Shown piece by piece: positions 60,053-64,000 of a DNA stretch of 64,000 nt; the stretch's first letter is position 1, and every line of letters starts with the position of its first letter. The translations under genes were made by a program, and so were the position numbers. The stretch is taken from NCBI RefSeq assembly GCF_000331105.1, contig NC_020054.1, forward strand, positions 5,707,815 through 5,771,814, in the 5' to 3' direction. The notes under the pieces are model-generated. The model saw only the letters and a program-made list of their open reading frames with translations, had not been told where the DNA came from and did no database searches. Source of the DNA: Fibrella aestuarina BUZ 2. GTDB lineage: Bacteria > Bacteroidota > Bacteroidia > Cytophagales > Spirosomataceae.

Positions 60053-61723
60053 ATGAAGCCGTCAAGACGTAATTTTTTACAGTCGCTGGGTGTTGGCGCC
60101 GCCGCCTCAGCGACGGGGTTAGGCGTTGCAGCGCCCGCCCTCGCCACCGGGACACGCCCGCCCAAAGCGGCAAAGCCCACTGCCGATGAGCAAGTGCTGT
60201 TTGTGGGAGATACCATCGCCATTGCCAACACCGAATCCGGCAAGGTCAGAGGGTTTATCCTGCGCGGCATCCATCAGTTTCTGGGCATTCCGTATGGCGC
60301 CGACACCTCGGGCAAAAACCGGTTCATGCCCCCGCAGAAACCCACGCCCTGGACCGATGTGCGCCCGGCGCTCTGGTGGGGCAATTCGGCTCCGCAGATT
60401 ATGGACAAGCGCTACGCCAACCCGTATGCGTCGTTTGTCGACCACTGGAACTACGACGACGTGTCGGAAGACTGCTTGAAGCTAAACGTCTGGACGCCCG
60501 CGCTCGACGGCCAGAAACGGCCCGTCATCGTGTGGTTGCACGGGGGCGGCTTCACCAACGGCAACGGCATTGAACAGGACGGCTATCACGGCGAAAACCT
60601 GGCCCGGCTGGGCAACGTGGTGTTCTGCTCGCTCAACCATCGGCTCGGGCCGCTGGGCTACACCCATTTGAAAGCTGCCGGAGGGCACCCGGCCTCGGGC
60701 AACGTGGGCAATCTGGACATGGTGGCCGCGCTCGAATGGGTGAAGACCAACATCGCCAATTTTGGCGGTGACCCCGCCAACGTCACCATCATCGGGCAGT
60801 CGGGCGGCGGGGCCAAAGTGACGAGCCTGATGAATATGCCCTCGGCCAAAGGGTTATTTCACAAAGCCGTGGCGCTGAGTGGCAGTTCGCTGTCGGGCAC
60901 CAATCCCGAATACGCCGAGAAGCTGGGCTTGAAGGTACTGGAAGAAGCGGGGCTGAAACCCGGCGACATCGAGAAGCTCCAGCAGATTCCGTGGCGGGAG
61001 TACATCGACATTGCCAACCGGGCTGCCGACAAAATGGCCGCCGAAGCCAAACGGCTCAACCTGCCGCGCGGTGGCTACGCGCCCGTAGCCGACGGAACGT
61101 ACCTGAACGGCGGCGCTTTTTTCGCCGATGCCAATCAATTCTCGGCCGACATTCCGCTGCTGATCTGCTCGACCTTCCACGAGCAAAGCCCCAGCCGGAC
61201 CGACGCGGCACTCGAACAGATTTCGCTGGCTGAGGTGAAGGAGAAAATCAAACCCCGCTTCGGCGACAAGTCAGGCGAGATCGTGGACGCCTACGCCCGC
61301 AACTTCCCGAAGGCACGCCCCATCGAGATCTGGGCACTGGTTATGTCGAACCGGAAAAACGCCGTTGCCGCCGCCGATGCCAAAGCGGCGCAGCAGAAAG
61401 CGCCCGTTTACGTAGCCTGGTTTGGCTGGCAACCGCCGCTGTTCGATGGCCGGATGCGGGCCTTCCACTGCGACGATATCTGCTTCTGGTTCTATAACAC
61501 CGACCTGATGCTGACGCACACGGGCGGCGGCAAACGCCCCCGCGCCCTGTCGGAGAAGATGGCCAACTCGTTTCTGAACTTTGCCAAAACGGGTAACCCC
61601 AACGGCGGCGGCCTGCCCAACTGGAAGCCCTACACCAGCCAGCACGGCGAAACGATGGTGCTCGACGACGCCCCGATGCTGGTGAACGACCCTGACCGCG
61701 AAGCCCGCAAAACGCTGGCCTAG
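60053..61723 (+). CDS. Tat-exported carboxylesterase (type B)
   Basis: 556 residues from ATG 60053. A twin-arginine signal (SRRNFLQSLGVGAAASATG) is followed by an alpha/beta hydrolase of the carboxylesterase/cholinesterase kind: GIPYGADTSGKNRF, LHGGGFTNGNG, and the nucleophile elbow GQSGGGAK near 249. The late histidine lies in FHCDDICFWF near 472. It hydrolyses an unknown ester outside the cytoplasm. A Rho-independent terminator follows. Confidence 0.92.
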   Translation: MKPSRRNFLQSLGVGAAASATGLGVAAPALATGTRPPKAAKPTADEQVLFVGDTIAIANTESGKVRGFILRGIHQFLGIPYGADTSGKNRFMPPQKPTPWTDVRPALWWGNSAPQIMDKRYANPYASFVDHWNYDDVSEDCLKLNVWTPALDGQKRPVIVWLHGGGFTNGNGIEQDGYHGENLARLGNVVFCSLNHRLGPLGYTHLKAAGGHPASGNVGNLDMVAALEWVKTNIANFGGDPANVTIIGQSGGGAKVTSLMNMPSAKGLFHKAVALSGSSLSGTNPEYAEKLGLKVLEEAGLKPGDIEKLQQIPWREYIDIANRAADKMAAEAKRLNLPRGGYAPVADGTYLNGGAFFADANQFSADIPLLICSTFHEQSPSRTDAALEQISLAEVKEKIKPRFGDKSGEIVDAYARNFPKARPIEIWALVMSNRKNAVAAADAKAAQQKAPVYVAWFGWQPPLFDGRMRAFHCDDICFWFYNTDLMLTHTGGGKRPRALSEKMANSFLNFAKTGNPNGGGLPNWKPYTSQHGETMVLDDAPMLVNDPDREARKTLA

Positions 61724-61742
61724 CCAGTAAGCCCGTTGCTTT

Positions 61743-61798
61743 ACGCCGCTACTGAACGTACCTGACAGGCTGCCGGGTACGTTCAGTAGCGGCGTTTT
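61743..61798 (+). terminator. Terminator of the esterase gene made of two heptamer motifs
   Basis: Perfect 20-bp arms at 61743-61762 and 61776-61795 with a 13-base loop, then TTTT at 61795-61798. The inner part of each arm contains the frequent motif (ACGTACC at 61757-61763 region and GGTACGT in the other arm). Confidence 0.9.
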
Positions 61799-61850
61799 CA
61801 CGAATGCTGGTTGCTTCTGAACGTACCCAGCACACACACGCTATCACGTT

Positions 61851-62633
61851 ATGCAAAACGACCTCACTTCCGACCAAATCGACCAGTTCATCCAGAACGG
61901 TTTTGTTCGAATCGACAACGCCTTTGCCACCGACGATGCAGCGGCTGCGCGGTCCCTTCTCTGGCGCGACCTACCCGGAAAACCCGACGACCCAACGACC
62001 TGGACCCAGCCCGTCGTTCGGCTGGGCATGTACGATCAGCCGCCGTTTGTTCGGGCGGCCAACACGCCGGTGTTGCATCGGGCGTTCGATCAGCTCGTTG
62101 GGGCGGGTCGATGGCTGCCTTGCCGACAGCTGGGTACGTTCCCGATCCGGTTTCCATCGCCTGCAGATCCGGGCGACACCGGCTGGCACGTCGACGCCAG
62201 CTTTCCGGGGGCCGACCCAACCAACTTTTTCGACTGGCGCATCAACGTACGCTCGACCGGCCGGGGCCTGCTGATGCTGTTTCTTTTTTCGGACTGCACG
62301 GCGCAGGACGCGCCCACCCGGCTCCGGGTTGGCTCCCACCGCGACGTGGCCGCGCTGCTGGAACCCTTCGGTGCCGCCGGGCTCTCATTTATGGAGCTCG
62401 CGGGTAAGCTATCCGACCTGCCCACGCGGCCCGAGACAGTAGCTGTCGGGGCGGCTGGCACCGTTTACCTCTGCCATCCTTTTCTGGTCCACGCCTCCCA
62501 GCCCCACAGCGGCACCGAACCCCGGTTTCTGGCGCAGCCCCCACTCCTGCTCCGTCACGAACTGACCATCGAGGCATCGGCCACGGGCTACACGCCCGTC
62601 GAACAGGCCATCCGCTCCGGGTTGCGCCGTTAA
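61851..62633 (+). CDS. Phytanoyl-CoA dioxygenase family protein
   Basis: 260 residues. The Fe(II)/2-oxoglutarate facial triad is visible: HxD in GWHVDASF (about 113-115) and a distal histidine in LCHPFLVHASQPHSG (about 208-219). The fold matches the PhyH family, which hydroxylates diverse small molecules; the substrate cannot be told. It is preceded by the esterase terminator, so it is probably transcribed on its own from a short gap. Confidence 0.88.
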   Translation: MQNDLTSDQIDQFIQNGFVRIDNAFATDDAAAARSLLWRDLPGKPDDPTTWTQPVVRLGMYDQPPFVRAANTPVLHRAFDQLVGAGRWLPCRQLGTFPIRFPSPADPGDTGWHVDASFPGADPTNFFDWRINVRSTGRGLLMLFLFSDCTAQDAPTRLRVGSHRDVAALLEPFGAAGLSFMELAGKLSDLPTRPETVAVGAAGTVYLCHPFLVHASQPHSGTEPRFLAQPPLLLRHELTIEASATGYTPVEQAIRSGLRR

Positions 62634-62654
62634 CCACCTCATCCGGCCTCGTTA

Positions 62655-62691
62655 CCAAAGCCGCGCCAGCCAAAGCTGGACGCGGCTTTGG
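62655..62691 (+). terminator. Terminator of the dioxygenase gene
   Basis: Perfect 11-bp arms at 62655-62665 and 62681-62691 with a 15-base loop, and an additional 4-bp pairing inside. It is 22 bases beyond the stop codon. A short T-containing tail follows. Confidence 0.8.
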
Positions 62692-62907
62692 CTTTATAAG
62701 GGTAGCTCAGGTACGTGTTGAACGCTCACAGAGACGCTTACCGGCGTGCTTTCTACCTGCGTATCGCCTGAGTCGTTTTATAACCATTAATTAACTTATC
62801 CTCATGTCAAATTTGAGTCAATAAATGCCATTTATTTATATATGCTCTTTTCAAATTTCTATTCTGATAGCCACTATTGATCGATACTGACTCTATTTTG
62901 ATCTTAA

Positions 62908-62939
62908 TTTCGATTTAATCATGCAGTATTATAGCTTTG
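62908..62939 (+). promoter_or_regulatory. Predicted promoter of the SusC gene
   Basis: TAGCTTTG at 62932-62939 matches the TAnnTTTG -7 box, with TTTCG at 62908-62912 at about the right distance for -33. Transcription would begin near 62946, leaving a leader of about 90 bases. Confidence 0.45.
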
Positions 62940-63034
62940 ATTTTTAGGATTATTCTGCTTCAGCTGAAGCACTACACACCGCCTAGTTATCAGTACCATT
63001 CAGCGTTTAATAAACCCGTTAAACAGTCAGACTC

Positions 63035-64000
63035 ATGAGACGATCAGTACCTCGCAAGACGACGCTATGCGCCCTCATCTCGCTGGCCTGTGGCATGATG
63101 GTGAACACGACCTTAGCCAGAGCCCCCGGCGGCGCAGCGTTTGGCAACGAACGGCGCACGACAACCAGCCCCCTCGCCGACATTGTGGTAACGGGCAAGG
63201 TGACCGACGAAAAAGGGGAAACCCTGCCGGGTGTCAACGTAGTCATCAAAGGCACCGTGCGCGGCAGCACCACCGACAACCAGGGGCAATTCTCGATTAC
63301 CGTGCCCGACCCGAATACCGTGCTGGTGTTCTCGTTTGTGGGCTATCAGAAACAGGAAATCACGGTTGGCAATTCGGTCAAATTATCGGTCACGCTGCTG
63401 GCCGAAGATCAGTCGCTCGACGAAGTGGTGGTGGTGGGCTACGGCACGCAGTCGCGCGGTACGGTGACGGGGTCGGTCGCGGCGGTCAAGGCCGATGACA
63501 TCATCCGGACACCCGCCGTAGCCACGTCGAGCGCGCTGGTTGGGCGCGTACCGGGCATCACGGCCCGGCAAACCGATGCCCGGCCGGGGGGCGGCACCAA
63601 CATTCAGATTCGCAACATGGGCGCGCCGCTGTACGTCATCGACGGCATCGTGGCCGATGCGGGCCAGTTCAACAACTTAGGCATCAACGATATTGAGAAC
63701 ATCTCCATCCTGAAAGACGGCTCGGCCGCCATTTACGGGCTACGGGCCGCCAACGGGGTCGTGCTGGTCACCACCAAGCGGGGCAAGGCCGGGCAGAAAC
63801 CCGTCATCAGCCTGTCGGGTTATTACGGGCTGCAAAACTTTACGCGTTACCCCCGGCCCGCCAACGCCTATCAGCACGTGCGGGCGCTGGCCGAGTCGGA
63901 TCAGAACCGGGGCATCGCCACCTCGATTACCCCCACGGAACTGGAAAAATGGCGCGTCGGTACCGAGAAAGGGTTTCAGAGCTTCGATTACTACAACATG
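63035..64000 (+). CDS. SusC/RagA-family TonB-dependent outer membrane receptor, 5' part
   Basis: Starts at ATG 63035 and runs off the right edge after 322 residues. A signal peptide (about 1-30) is followed by a carboxypeptidase-D regulatory-like domain (VTGKVTDEKGETLPGVNVV, about 50-130), then DEVVVVGYGTQSRGTVTGSV, the SusC TonB-box region, and the plug domain (ALVGRVPGITARQ, LYVIDGIV, ILKDGSAAIYGLRAANGVV). These receptors import oligosaccharides or other nutrients together with a SusD lipoprotein, expected just beyond the window. Relatives are about 1000 residues long. Confidence 0.95.
   Translation, partial: MRRSVPRKTTLCALISLACGMMVNTTLARAPGGAAFGNERRTTTSPLADIVVTGKVTDEKGETLPGVNVVIKGTVRGSTTDNQGQFSITVPDPNTVLVFSFVGYQKQEITVGNSVKLSVTLLAEDQSLDEVVVVGYGTQSRGTVTGSVAAVKADDIIRTPAVATSSALVGRVPGITARQTDARPGGGTNIQIRNMGAPLYVIDGIVADAGQFNNLGINDIENISILKDGSAAIYGLRAANGVVLVTTKRGKAGQKPVISLSGYYGLQNFTRYPRPANAYQHVRALAESDQNRGIATSITPTELEKWRVGTEKGFQSFDYYNM

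Larger units (their letters stand above)
62634..63034. other. Intergenic region before the SusC gene
   Basis: A 401-base gap. It contains a terminator hairpin at 62655-62691 and a markedly A/T-rich stretch (about 62770-63000) with a promoter candidate at 62908-62939. It has no ORF. The A/T-richness contrasts with the rest of the window. Confidence 0.6.

Noticed and set aside
1..64000. tRNA or rRNA genes
   Set aside because: No cloverleaf-like or conserved rRNA sequence was recognised in the short intergenic gaps.

Overview
The window looks like chromosome from a Bacteroidota member of the order Cytophagales, probably near Spirosoma, Fibrella or Rudanella. The signs are a SusC/RagA-type receptor, an MG2/TonB-plug protein, LytS/LytTR two-component genes, few Shine-Dalgarno sequences, several TAnnTTTG-like promoter boxes and a fairly high G+C content. 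The genus is inferred from gene families and style, not from a marker gene. I see no rRNA, tRNA, CRISPR array, insertion sequence or phage gene.

Layout. 1-8.4 kb: a partial DUF3050 gene, a serine hydrolase and dicarboxylate-type symporter pair, a lipoprotein aldose 1-epimerase, malate dehydrogenase, a DUF2520 protein, a membrane polyferredoxin and a small membrane protein. 8.4-16 kb: a compact sigma/anti-sigma pair, pyruvate dehydrogenase E1 beta, a CstB-like persulfide dioxygenase-rhodanese with a TauE/SafE permease, an ATP-grasp protein and a Rossmann protein. 16-24.9 kb: a large MG2/plug protein, a solitary nuoH, a TerC protein, two glycosyltransferases, a frameshifted NADAR gene and a lipoprotein. 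24.8-32.2 kb: a type III polyketide synthase coupled to an alpha/beta hydrolase and divergent from a UbiA prenyltransferase, then a class V aminotransferase, a MaoC hydratase, a phosphoesterase and xylulokinase. 32.3-37.5 kb: an SDR, then a four-gene cassette of acyl-CoA dehydrogenase, PIG-L deacetylase, NodS-like methyltransferase and GT2. 37.6-43 kb: LytTR regulator, two closely related LytS kinases, a lipoprotein and a diheme cytochrome c. 43-49.6 kb: small regulators and enzymes, then a sulfatase, a GH30 hydrolase and a lipoprotein formylglycine-generating enzyme. 49.7-57.2 kb: an ECF42-like sigma/DGPF/DoxX set, a MarR-rifampin phosphotransferase operon and a quinone reductase with an AraC regulator. 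57.3-64 kb: exported phospholipase C, carboxylesterase, a phytanoyl-CoA dioxygenase-like protein and the 5' part of a SusC gene.

Three features stand out. The heptamer GGTACGT/ACGTACC occurs about 80 times by eye on both strands, in genes and between them, roughly ten times chance. Many intergenic gaps are filled by long perfect inverted repeats built from short recurring words, some of which supply stop codons and the last codons of genes. The acyl-CoA dehydrogenase/PIG-L/methyltransferase/GT2 cassette looks like an uncharacterised pathway for a modified amino sugar or glycolipid; the sulfatase/GH30/FGE locus and the type III PKS/UbiA locus are the next most interesting.
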